Assembly: GCF_050948215.1 (NCBI RefSeq) | Contig: NC_135153.1 | Span: 6,352,058-6,416,057, forward strand | Length of the DNA stretch: 64,000 bases | Direction of reading: 5' to 3' | DNA from: Halictus rubicundus | Lineage: Eukaryota > Arthropoda > Insecta > Hymenoptera > Halictidae | Shown: piece after piece, positions 1 to 11,172 of the stretch | Layout: every line of letters starts with the position of its first letter | Numbering within the stretch: the first letter of the stretch is position 1 | Notes under the pieces: model-generated | Told to the model about the DNA's origin: nothing | What the model saw: the letters and a program-made list of their open reading frames with translations, nothing else | The model's database searches: none | Made by a program: the position numbers and the translations under genes

Positions 1-537
1 GCGCGCCACCGATACTCTCCGTCACCGGCCGAGCACGGCCGAGCATCGCCGATCCCTTCCGATCCGGCGCTGCCGAACAGTTAAATATCGGCTGAATTTT
101 TGTTAGATTTTCGAGAAATACTAAATTGAAGACCCTTCCCTCTTCGCCGATTTCGTCTCGTCGAATCGTACGATAAATCGAGCGATTTCTTTCAAAAGTT
201 TTCGAGACGCTTTTAAATATTTTCCGCGAAGCTAACAGTTCTTTGCACCCCGCTGTCGTGCGTTCAATGTGTTCGGCGTTTGCAATAAATTTGCATATTT
301 TTGTACCGGCGAGAACACATAAAAATCTCGCATTTAATTACTGTTTCGTATCGACCTGCGTAGAAATTACATTTAACCGTCGACGGGTTATTGAATTGAA
401 ATTTTTCTTTTTTCTTTTCGTTTTTTTTTTGTGTCAGGACGACTTTGCACGTGCGATTCCCGACGATTTCCCATTGTTTACCGGAAACTCGTGATCGCGA
501 CGAAGAGAAAAAAAAAAGGAAATCGGAGATAACTCAC
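1..537. other. Left-edge non-coding stretch (possible intron of an upstream minus-strand gene)
   Basis: The first 80 bases are GC-rich, with repeated 'gccgagca' and 'ccgat' words, and the rest is AT-rich. No open frame here has a convincing start or a recognisable protein. Because a minus-strand splice donor lies at 532-537, this could be the first intron of a gene running leftward out of the window. That reading is inference. Confidence 0.35.
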
Positions 538-646
538 CCTTCGTGAAAATTTCCGGGATGTTTGCGAGGGAAACGTGCACATTACAATTCCAAAATATTC
601 GACCACGCGATACGTTATTAGCGTTTTCTATTCGGTTGCGTTGCAC
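538..646 (-). other. Candidate first exon of a divergent minus-strand gene
   Basis: Read on the minus strand, an ATG at 646 opens a frame that reaches a consensus donor, AAGG|GTGAGT, with the GT at 537-536. The roughly 36 residues before the donor match no family I recognise, so the exon may be purely 5' untranslated. The strong donor and the CCAAT-type motifs just upstream on both strands (about 660-740) suggest a promoter shared with MAEA. No downstream exon lies in the window to confirm it. Confidence 0.3.
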
Positions 647-1183
647 TTGAGTTACACGCTCAAATTTCGCGATTGGTCGAACCTAAAAATTAATGCATTT
701 CAGTGACCAATGAAAACCACCAAAAGGCCATTGGCAGGAATAAGGTGGAACGCATATATCCGATATGAAATCACTGCTCTAAAATCAAGTACCGTAACAA
801 CGTTATATATTTTTCAGCTTTTTTAAAAATATCATTCGGCATCGTGAATGACGTTTCACTTTGCGACAACAATTTTTGGTTGGTAACGAGTCATTGGATC
901 ACATGATTCAACCTGAGGATCATCCCTTATTTCTTTCGTTAATGGAGCCATCTAGATTTACATTATAATACTAACGTTTTCATCATGCGTAAACAAACTG
1001 CTGATTATCTTTGTTAAAAGAAGTCAACAGCTTTTGCTATTCTTGAAGACGGTTATGTGTCAGATTCGAGATGGACGACTATAACACGTAATTGTCAAGT
1101 ACATTAGTTACTGTATCATAGACGTGATTTTGCTCCGATTTTTGAGCACGGCATTACACGTATTTAGTTTCAATATAACCAAT
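647..1183. promoter_or_regulatory. Intergenic promoter region 5' of MAEA
   Basis: About 540 bases separate the candidate minus-strand exon from the MAEA start codon. Two CCAAT-box-like words are visible: 'gcgattggtcg' around 669 and 'gaccaatgaaaacc' around 704. No TATA box is evident. The MAEA transcription start is presumably here, but the sequence alone does not place it. Confidence 0.35.
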
Positions 1184-2899
1184 ATGTCAGACGTTAAAAG
1201 CCTTGAGCACCCAACGTTAAAGGTACCTATTGTCCTTTTATCGCATCGTGCTTAAAACGTCGCGTTTCTTATTCGAAAATAAACGACACGCGATCGTTGG
1301 TCATTTCCAACGAAATGTTACGATTAATACACCAAATCATTTTTTTACATAATCTCAAAATTTAATATTATGGTATAGTTTACCAAACCTTTCTATTTGT
1401 AGGTTCCTTACGAACTGCTTAATAAAAAATTTCGTTCAGCTCAGAAAACCTTAGACAGAGAAGGTTCGCATGTGCTAGCAGCGGCCAATGAACTATTAAA
1501 AAATGACGGAACTGGCGTTCCTGCAGGAGAAATAAGTAGATTATTAGGAGGAGTTGTAGCGAAACTTCAGGTTCTTAAAAGAAAAGCTGAAGAGTCTATT
1601 GCGGAGGAGTTACAAGCTGGAATGGTTTGCAAAAGACGATTGGACCATTTGAAGGAGCATGCTAATACAACTCCGAGCGTAGTAAACCAGTGGCGACGAC
1701 AGAGACTCGATAGGATGTTGATAGAATATTTTCTTCGTAAGGGTTACTATAAAACTGCGACGAAACTAGCAGACAGCAGTGAACTTAGAGATCTAACGAA
1801 TATAGGTATGCAAATCAATTATTGTACTTATGGCATGCAAATATTTTTTTCTTTCATATTTTTAGATGTTTTTATGGTATCAAGAGAAGTTGAAAAATCT
1901 TTAGCAAACCATGAGACTGCAAGATGCGTTGGATGGTGCCATGACAATCGGTCTAAACTAAGAAAATTAGGAAGTACCATGGAATTTAATTTACGTGTAC
2001 AAGAGTTTATACAGTTAGTGAGAGCAGATAGAAGACTCGATGCTGTTAAGCATGCCAGAAAATGTTTTGCTAATTACGATGATTATCAGTTGCAAGAGAT
2101 TCAGTGTTGCATGGGTCAGCTGGCATTTCCAGCTAATACATCCCTTAGTCCATATAAAGATCTATTAGATGAGAAAAGGTACGTGGATCTATCTTTACAT
2201 AGAATGTACATAGACTCAGGATATTAATTAACAGGATCCGGATAAACAGAGGTCTACTGTATATTTATTTTTGTCACTCACCTTTATTTTTAACCAACTC
2301 CTAATTTTTTTTATTTATTTTTAAAGTACAGTCACAACCAGTGTGGGAGAGGTCACTATAGGTACTGCTAACATGATGTTGTTTGAATAATACTACAATA
2401 TTTACAGATGGGACAGATTGATCGAACAATTCAGACACGAAAATTATAGACTCTTCCAATTGGCAAGCCAGAGTGTCTTTACAGTAGCTCTGCAAGCTGG
2501 TTTGTCAGCATTGAAAACACATCAGTGTTACAGCGCGAATAAAGAAGGCAGAAATCCGAATTGCCCAGTGTGCAATGAACCTCTTAATGAATTAGCTGCT
2601 CCATTGCCTTTTGCTCATTGTTCACAGTCTAAACTTGTTTGTAGTATTAGTGGCAAGCCACTAAATGAGTATAACCACCCAATGATGATGCCAAATGGCT
2701 ACGTATACGGAGAACAAGTAAGTTAAAACATTCACTTTCACGGAGGAAAGAAAACAATTGGTTGTTTGTACCTTTAATGAACACTTTACTTTTCCAGGCA
2801 TTGGAAAAAATGGCTCAAGAAAACAATGGTACTGTGATTTGCCCTAAAACCAAAGAAGTGTTTCCATACAAAAAAATAGAAAAAATTTATGTTATGTAA
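1184..2899 (+). CDS. MAEA: MAEA, E3 ubiquitin ligase subunit of the CTLH/GID complex
   Basis: There are five exons (1184-1222, 1403-1805, 1866-2178, 2408-2717, 2798-2899), all with GT-AG borders and matching phases, giving 388 aa; human MAEA is about 396 aa. In order it carries an N-terminal helical part, a LisH motif (about 115-147, with RMLIEYFLRKGYYKTA), a CTLH segment (about 153-210, AREV-type helices with CVGWCHDNRSKLRKL) and a C-terminal non-canonical RING-like domain from the CPVC at 304-307 to the end. The last residues, KIEKIYVM, keep the invariant GID-RING tail, whose tyrosine is essential in yeast and mammalian homologues. In the family it pairs with RMND5 to form the catalytic RING heterodimer that ubiquitinates cytosolic and nuclear targets. 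The start was chosen because exon 1 (MSDVKSLEHPTLK) joins in frame and resembles family N-termini. The second intron is only 60 nt. Confidence 0.95.
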
Positions 2900-5690
2900 A
2901 GTTTACTGAATCAGAAACAACTTGTACCATACGCAATATATCATTCTTCTATTCTAATTCTGAATGTTTATTGTTTAATACTGTATACCATTATTAACAA
3001 AGGGAATAACATCTATTTTTAAGGAAATACTTTATTGCGAATTTTATTTTGTGATTACCTACTAGAATATAATGAGAATTGATATGAACAAATGATGTGT
3101 TATGAAATATGTTATACTTTTTCAATATTAAACGGTGTGCAGACTATTATAATAGAATTGGTTATTAAGTATGAAATCAAACTTGTCCTTATGCATTTAT
3201 TTAACATCATTTTCTACAATATATTGAACGGTCAAAACAATTCCATAAATCTACGCTTTAAGACTTATCTGTAACCGTGAACTTTGTAAGTATTTTACAA
3301 TACTTTATATTTGTATTTATCTTATGCATGCCCAAATATTTCAACATAATAATGGTAAAATCTGTATCAACGATACTGTAACTCGTTTGCTACGTTGTCG
3401 AGTCATTTATTGTAATACCATTTTTATGTAGAAACAGATGTACCATTTGCATTTCTTTCTTATAATCCATAACTTCGGTGTATTTTAATGAAAAAATGCC
3501 TATTCTATATAATACGATATGCATTAAGCAATTTTTGACAAAACATGTCCACGACTGAATCAATATAAAAATATCCCTTCTATGAGCTTTAACTTCAATG
3601 ATGTTTCATTCAAGGGCTCTCATTGAATTTAATTTATAATTTATTGTCTGAATTGCTTTATGCAGAGGATTGTCCTTCTAGGAATTCGGATTCTATGTTT
3701 TAGAATAAAATTCGTGGTCAACTTGGGATACAACACTTGAGGTAATTTAAGTCTTTTTTCTTTTCTTTCACCAGCAAGATGCGTCGAAGTTCATGAGTAA
3801 TATGATCGTGATAACAAATTTGAATCGTGCATAATTTGAAAGAGTGTAAGAGCATTGGTTATAAGTGTATATAAGTTGATAGAATTAGATGACAAACAGT
3901 ATTATAAATGGTGAAACATTATAGCTTATAAGTTACGATATATAATAAAAATGCAAATTTGTAATCATCACATGTTACGAACATGTGGAAGCACTTAGAC
4001 AATATGTACAAATTCTGATAATTATTCTTCAACGAAGGTTTACGTTCAATGATGTATACTTTTACTTGATCCTCTTTCACGCATAGGAAAATTTATTGTA
4101 AAACACTTCAGACTTGAGCCAATTTTGAGCAATGTGTTATTCAAATAAATATTCATTTCTGCTAATCATAATCACAGAAATGAAATAATCAAAGAGTATA
4201 CATCATTCACAAATTATTCGAACAAAGACACAGTATTCCACATAAAGTATACAGTGTTTCACATTTCTGAGTCATGCATTCAGTAAACGTGTGTCAACAA
4301 ATACAATATATCATATAAATGTACAGAAAGTTTTGTAGCGCAGTTTCATTGAGCTTGTAACATACTATAGAGAGTAAGTTGTTATGTCATTGTTCACTCA
4401 CACATACTGTCTTGATCAGCTTGTTAATGCACAGATTAAAGAGAAGTACTTAGTAAGCATATAGTATTACATACTATTTTTATATACTGTTTTTAAATGT
4501 AAAAACAAATATGAGATTATGGAAATGTGTAAAACAATATCTCTATCAAATAGAAAAGAAATTTTATTGTCATGATCTATACTGAGTCTAGTAACAGTCA
4601 GATCGTTCCTTCATGGTTTGTTAGTTATAAGTTGCTTCAAAAGATAAGCATTTAATTCTTCGGTGTTCTACAATTATAAATATAAATTGTGAACACTGCG
4701 AAAAAAAACTGTATAAAATTAACATGAGAACTTACTTAAGAAAATACTTAAAAACTATACAATAACTTGTTAAAAAGTAGTACACTTATTATTCACTAAA
4801 AAAGAATGAGAACACATCTAAATAAATTATTATTAAAGTAGTCGTCAAACCTTGAAAGTTGTTCTGTGCAAGATTTGCGTAAATATTAGTGAACATAGAC
4901 TGATGCACTTGTTAAATGCATGCGTGAGAATTTCACAATATTCTTTCGAGAATAAAAAAAGAAAATGATGCATTACTCATCATTTTGCGATATAAGTGAT
5001 ATACAAGCTCAGTTCTGAATTAATCGTATTATTAGTACAAAAAAGGTAACAAAGCACAGTCTTATCTTAAATTTGGTCTGTGTAAGTAACAAATATTAAA
5101 TATACAGATTTTTGATGTGCTTATTTTAGCGGCTTTGAATCAACTTATATATGTGAAAAACCTAGCAATACGTGGTTAGTAAGGCTTATTGGTCCAATTC
5201 TAGATAGTAGTAGTTTCATTGGGGTGATTAAACATTAAGATCATTTACATGATGTAACGATTTCCGTTTCTTCATTTTAAATTAAAAAAAATTTTCATAA
5301 TTCGAGCTCGATGGAATCAGGCAACTTCTACATCTTTTATTAGACATTGATACTTTCGTGCTCCTTTTTCTTTTCCGTTCATAAACAAAACAACTTTATA
5401 TTAAGTCAGGTATGAATCAATAAATTAAAATCATGCGTATACCATTTAACTAAATGGTTTCACAATTAATTAAAACATTTATTCTCACTCTTATCTACCC
5501 TGATAATAAAAGATCTATAGAAATGAGTTTCTTTTTCCCTCAAAAATATAAATAGTATAATACAAAAATTAGATTGCATTGTGTTAATAAATTCTGATTT
5601 CCTTTTTTTATGTTGTTTCCATTTTGATTTATCTATTTCAGAAACATCTTCAAAAATCAATTAATGTTCCATAATCGAATAATGCACAGA
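2900..5690. other. Convergent intergenic region / 3' UTRs of MAEA and the ENT gene
   Basis: AT-rich DNA between two genes that end tail-to-tail. It probably holds a long MAEA 3' UTR; AATAAA words on the plus strand occur near 3704 and 3946. On the minus strand, TTTATT at about 5478-5483 is an AATAAA about 210 nt past the transporter stop codon and is the best poly(A) signal for that gene. Open frames here have no recognisable protein content. Confidence 0.5.
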
Positions 5691-8600
5691 TTAAAACGAT
5701 AAATTTTCTACAATACTGGGCATTACCGTGCCGAACAATATTCCAGTAAAAATTCCTGTTATTAACGATGCCCCGCCAAACATGCCAGCTGTTGAAGCAT
5801 AATCTGAATCTACCATTCTGAAATTAAAATGTACAATTACATATCTTTGATTGCATTGACAAAAACATTAGTCATCTCGTTATTAAAATTTAAGAGGTTC
5901 ACCTGGGACAGTACATCATGGCCAGCGACGAATAGTAACCGCTACTTACACCCATTGTTACAGCAATTACGAAATAAACCCAGTCGTTATTAATGTACAC
6001 TGGTAGTAGTCTTGTAAGACCTTTTGGTCTATAATTGCACATTAAAAACAATGGTATAAATAGAACACGTAAAACAACTGGGATTATCAAATATTTTTTA
6101 CTAGGCTGCAGAGAAAGAGAGAAAATAGAAATTAGGAAATAACTGTGTGCATTTAAAATTATGAAATTCACGAATAGGAAAGGAAAAGAAAACTTACCCA
6201 CTGTGCCATTGATGCAATACAACTTCCAATCAGAGCGGTAATATTAAACGTAAGAAAACACATAATAGATGTGTAGTAATTTGTTGAGACTATAAAATTT
6301 GGATCTGAACGTTGTATGTCAGACTGTACAGAAGGGAACAACGAAAGAGTCACGAAAAACACAAAAAAAACGTTAAAACATTGAGGAAAACACTGTTTGA
6401 ATATTTTCCAATATGGTAATCCATCAGGTTTCGCTTTTCCTTTATTTTCCAACTGCCTTTTATTTAATCCTTTTTGATGTAATAATTCACTATATCGATA
6501 AAACCTCTACAAACAGAAAGAGTTAATAAATGTTGCAGATCAGATGAAATGTTTAAAAGATTATGAATCTTACATTTATTGGAAGTGCAAAGTAAGTGTC
6601 GAAGCATGCCAAAAGAACGAAGAGAGCCGTTATGAAATAGTATATTGCAGCAGTTCGAGCATTTGGTGACATGTAATCAGCGATAAAATTAATTACGGCT
6701 GTAAACGTTCCGCTTAAATTCTGAAAATAACAGGAAAATAATATAGCTGTGTAAAAACACGCCACGTGATCTTCTTTATCATGAAATTTGAGGAGTTAGC
6801 GTTTACCGAGCCTAAAATAACAGCTCCTGTGTACTTTGTGGGTAACTTTGCAACCATACCATATACAGAGTTTTGATAAATTCCATTAGCAGCTGCAAAA
6901 AATTTATAACATACAATGATAGAGTACAAAAGACGAGATGATAAGAAAGAGATTGTAACTTCCATTAATCAAGGAAACTTAAAAACATTTTTCCTACACC
7001 ATTTTAAAAAATAAAATGTTTCACATCTTACTGTTTAATATAATAACAGAAACCATGGTTATCCAGAAAAAGACACCAGGCCAACCAGAACTATCAGTCA
7101 TTGCCAAAATAACAGTACATACAAATACCAAAACTTGTATGAAGATGCCCCATACTATACGTGTTGTCAAATTGCCACTAAAACAATCAGACACATTTCA
7201 AAGTTCTGAAGAAATTACGCTAATCGATAGAACAACACAAACATTAGACTCCAAAGTTGTTAGAAATACCAGAAAATATAGTGGAACACATACATCAAAT
7301 CGGTATTATTCAAAATGTACATACCCAAATTGTATAAATATATTTAACCAATTAAATAGTAGATTTGGTATTTGCGCTGCGAATGCTAGATAAGAAAGAA
7401 AATTTTTGTCAAAGTCTGTCTCAATCCCTGTGTAATCCTTAGATAACTTGTAGTCAACAAAATACTAAAAGAATAATTAATGTAACTGTAAACATGTGAT
7501 CATTATTATGCTGGAAACTAATCTTAATTGAATTTCTTACTTTTTTTGCTGTTATGAACATATTCCATGGCATCAAGGCACCAATTCCATGAAGTACCAT
7601 TATAAGGAATACAATATTTAATCTGAATATATAAACATACGAATATAACAATCTTGCTAGAAATAGAATGTTAATAGACACCTAGTAGCTAAAGTGTTAA
7701 AAACATAGACTTGGGCTTACCTATCTCTCGGAGGATTCAATTCAAGATCTGCTTGATCCATTGTGATTCCTTTAAAATTCAATTCATCATCAGGCCTGCC
7801 AGTACCTTCCCATCCGGGGGAAAGACGTACAGGTTCAGTACCTATAATAAAAGATCCAGCTCTTTAGTAAGATTCGTAAAAACACGTACGCACACATACA
7901 CACATACACAGTAATTTAATATGGTAGGAGTTAAAGCTATCTTGACAACACTTTCATGATGCTCCAATTTAAAGCAATTATCAATTCAAAGAAGACCCTA
8001 ATGCGTAACGCAACATGTACAGTATACATACATCATCTCAGAATTGCATCCTGCACTTATGCGACGTAAAGATAAGAAATATTTTTAGACATTCAGATTG
8101 GACAACACAAACATTGTTTACACAATAAAAGAAATGAAACATTAATTACCAGTTGAAATGTGAACTCTAAATGTTTTATAGGAAGGTTTAATGCAACCTG
8201 TGGACAAGACATTTATACAAGTTTATTCTAGTTGTTTTCCATTTGGCTCTAAATTATATTCCTGTATAACATACATAATATTATGCTGTAAGCATGTAAC
8301 ATATTATGATGGTACTAAATAAAATGGCAAATAACATAAATTAATATAAAATCTGTGTATAATTGTAATTTTTAATAATCAATAATGATGATGAAGGTCA
8401 TGATGATACAAAATATTCGACGCAGACATATGCATACAACTTTATCTAGCTCTTCTTGTTTACACTTGTGTCGGCAGAAAAGTTAGCTTCCTGACTGAAA
8501 TAGGATTCTCGGATGATCACAGAATATTTTCCTTAATAATGCATTTTAATAGTGACTTGTATAAGCCCACTTCTATTCAAACATATTTCAAAGATATCTG

Positions 8601-9940
8601 AATTTTATCAAAGGAAATTGCTTTCTCAATTACTGCTTTTCATATACATGTACAGTGAATCACAGTATTATTTAGACACTCTTAAAAGTACGATAACTTT
8701 TTAAATATTGGATCATATGACTTGGATTTTTTTTTTAAAGTTAGAATAATTAGTTTACCACATGACAAAAAATTCTAGGTAAGAATCCTTAGATTTAATA
8801 AAGTTATAGACCAAAAATCGTGAAAAACTCCAATTTTCTACATTGACCAATTTTGATGAAATTTTCAGAATGTATAAAATTGATATGGATCTGCAAAACG
8901 TATTTTTTAAATTTTCTATATAGGTCCACATAAAAAAATGGTAAAATACAACTTTTAACATTTTCTCTGCAATTCCAACCACTTACAATTTTTCCAAAAT
9001 ATTTTTTCACATCATACAGCAAACTAATTGTTCTAGCTTCTGAAAAAAATTCCAAAAAAATCCTATATCCATTGGATATAGTCCAATATTAAAAAAGTTA
9101 TCATACTTTTAAAAGTGTCAGAATATTACTGCGATCCAGTGTATATAAAATACTTTGTCTTATGTCAATGTATACGTATAAAAGAAGATATATTTTCAAC
9201 GTTTCCATAATTTTCCTATTCCATTTAAAATATTCCTAACTATTAGACTCTTATGTCAAGATTCACATATCTATAGATAGGTAGGGCTATTTGAACATGA
9301 TATGCTTCAGATAAATAGAACCTGAAGATTTGGTTCTTCAAATGTAACTTGAGTATGATTACAGAAATCAATTATCTTTATCGCGATTTCTTGTCAAATG
9401 ATGCGATACCGGTTCAAGGATGAAAAGCAATTACTTAAATTCAGAAACACACAAATATGCATAAAGCTATGAAGTTCCAACATTTATTACACCTGAATAT
9501 TTTTATTTTTGCAAATGATACTTAACATTTCATAATAAACATGAACTTAACACAGCTTTTTGAAAAATTCAAGCCTGGTTGAAGCACAAATCAATGTTAC
9601 ACACTAAAATTCTTGAGGGACTATCATATACAAAGCTGGCCTGTGTGAATACTCTCCATGGAGGGACCGGTTTGCCAAGTATTTGTGGTGAAAATAAAGA
9701 AAAAAAGAAACAAAAACAGTTCCGAGAAGGGTAGAGTCTCCGATATTTGAAATGTAGAAGCGGGGCAGAAACGATTAAGGTTGTGGAAGCCAGAAGGGAG
9801 AAAAAAAAAAGAAAAGGCGACAAAGAGGGGCAATATCGTATACCTTTCGCGGGCACGATGCGGGTCCCATTTGAATCTTTTAACAATGTCTGTTCCTCGC
9901 TGCCTACGCCGAATTCTTTCTTCGTGTAACTGCCCGCCAT
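5691..9940 (-). CDS. Equilibrative nucleoside transporter (SLC29/ENT family)
   Basis: Ten minus-strand exons (9844-9940, 7721-7841, 7541-7622, 7325-7464, 7032-7177, 6807-6892, 6574-6720, 6198-6506, 5903-6105, 5691-5817) join in phase to give 485 aa, the normal size for an 11-TM ENT. The signature HGIGALMPWNMFITA sits in TM1 (PWN at 91-93), and TM helices fill exons 4-10, with a hydrophilic loop in exon 8 (YSELLHQKGLNKRQLENKGK) at the usual large cytoplasmic loop. Family members carry nucleosides down their gradient across the plasma or lysosomal membrane. The N-terminus is unusually long (about 72 residues before TM1) and contains EEQTLL (15-20), which fits the acidic dileucine endolysosomal sorting motif. 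The paralogue (ENT1/2- or ENT3-like) cannot be fixed without alignment. The 2-kb first intron carries an inverted-repeat element. Confidence 0.95.
8651..9142. mobile_element. Inverted-repeat (MITE-like) element in ENT intron 1
   Basis: The left end (tacagtgaatcacagtatta...) and the reverse complement of the right end (tacactggatcgcagtaata...) stay similar for about 60 nt, through a shared 'gacact' and 'gataactttttaatattgg' stretch. TA flanks both ends. About 490 bp long with no transposase frame. This fits a non-autonomous Tc1/mariner-type element; the superfamily is inferred from the TA flank and the CAGTG-like terminus. Confidence 0.7.
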
Positions 9941-11166
9941 TTTTCCGTGTAGTTTTTTAAACTTGAATTCAATTAGAAGCTGTGCAGTACCGTAGGTTAA
10001 TACATTTCACGTGTCGGTAAAGCTCTGGTGAAAATGATCCGTAGTTGTTTCGGCTGAATGCAACCACTTTTTTGTCTGGTGGACGGACGTTGCTAAAGCT
10101 TGGAATTATCGTTGGAAAATTTGGTTGCGAGTTTACGTTATTTAATCGTCATTTGTGGTGCGCCTTCCAGCAACGGACTCCACGATTTCTTTTTCGGAAA
10201 GGAAGGTCTCGATAGAACCCCTTATGGTATCACTGCATGATCCACTGGTTAAGGCGTGGAGTTATGAATAGAACTGTTCCCCAACGTGCACGACGTACCA
10301 TGTTTCTGCTTTATTTTTGTAGGTTAAGATAAGACAGGGTTAGAGTTCGACAAGTTAGCTCCACGCTGCGCGGAGATCCACGAACTAGTCCGAGGCATTA
10401 CGACGCGCGCGCGCGTCTGTGCAGATATTCAAATCAGCGTAAGAAAAAAAATCTTGCATCACGAATGCAGCTGACGTAACTTATCTACAACAGTCATTAC
10501 TTTTCGCTCGAACCAGTTGAGCGGGTGTCATTTTGGGCAATGATATGTAAATAACATTCTCCAGACAGCGACACTTGCGATCTCGCTATAGTACGACGCA
10601 GACAGTCTGAAGATGCGACATAATTATTTTTATAATACACATATACGTATATCTAATACTTTAAGGACGTCGATCAAGAGAAACACTTGAAAACTTTACG
10701 AAGGGCGGCGCATAGTCAAAGAAAGTTTTACTTTTATAATTATTAATTTTTATTAAATTCTGTTAATTGATAAAAATATACAGGGTATTCGAGACCACCC
10801 ATCTACCTCTATTATATTTTTTACTCCCGGTTCTGAAGCAATAGGACATTTTTATTGTAGATTTACGAGATTATTCTATCGACCTTGATACGACTGACGG
10901 AAGAAAGATGGAAATCTTATGGCGTCGTGCTGATCTAATTACTCTATGTTACGCTCGCATAACATGGCGGTCACGGTTGTACTCCCCACCCTTTTCCCCA
11001 CTTTGGAATTTAAAAAATTTTGGCTAATTGTCTGTATTTTTCAGATTTCTCTTTATACTGCTTCCCTCCATTGTAATAATGGTGAACGGGCGATCTGGTA
11101 CACCATATTGTATAATATTTGAGACATCATATTATTTACAAATTTTTAACAATAATTATTTTGGTG
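9941..11166. promoter_or_regulatory. ENT promoter region and spacer to the NDOR1 3' end
   Basis: Immediately upstream of the ENT start on the minus strand and downstream of NDOR1. It contains GC-rich patches (10340-10420, with a short CG-alternating run near 10407) and otherwise AT-rich DNA. The ENT promoter must lie in its left half because both flanking genes are on the minus strand. Nothing coding is recognisable. A 'tacagggtattcgagaccaccc' end at about 10780 resembles one end of an inverted-repeat element, but no partner end was found. Confidence 0.4.
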
Positions 11167-11172
11167 TTTATT
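11167..11172 (-). terminator. Poly(A) signal overlapping the NDOR1 stop codon
   Basis: On the minus strand the end of NDOR1 reads GGG TTAATAAACACC. The hexamer AATAAA begins with the last two bases of the TAA stop (11173-11171). If it is used, the 3' UTR would be only some 15-30 nt long. Confidence 0.5.

Noticed and set aside
7016..7393. 125-codon plus-strand open frame
   Set aside because: It lies opposite ENT exons 4 and 5, whose minus-strand translation is a clear transporter; the plus-strand frame has no resemblance to any protein.
9569..9843. Extension of the ENT first exon beyond the donor (123-codon frame)
   Set aside because: The donor at 9843 followed by the exon at 7841 gives the family-like continuation; the extension is F/S-rich intronic sequence.
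10220..10300. Possible tRNA ('ccactggttaaggcgtgg')
   Set aside because: No matching acceptor stem, B box or cloverleaf pairing could be found.
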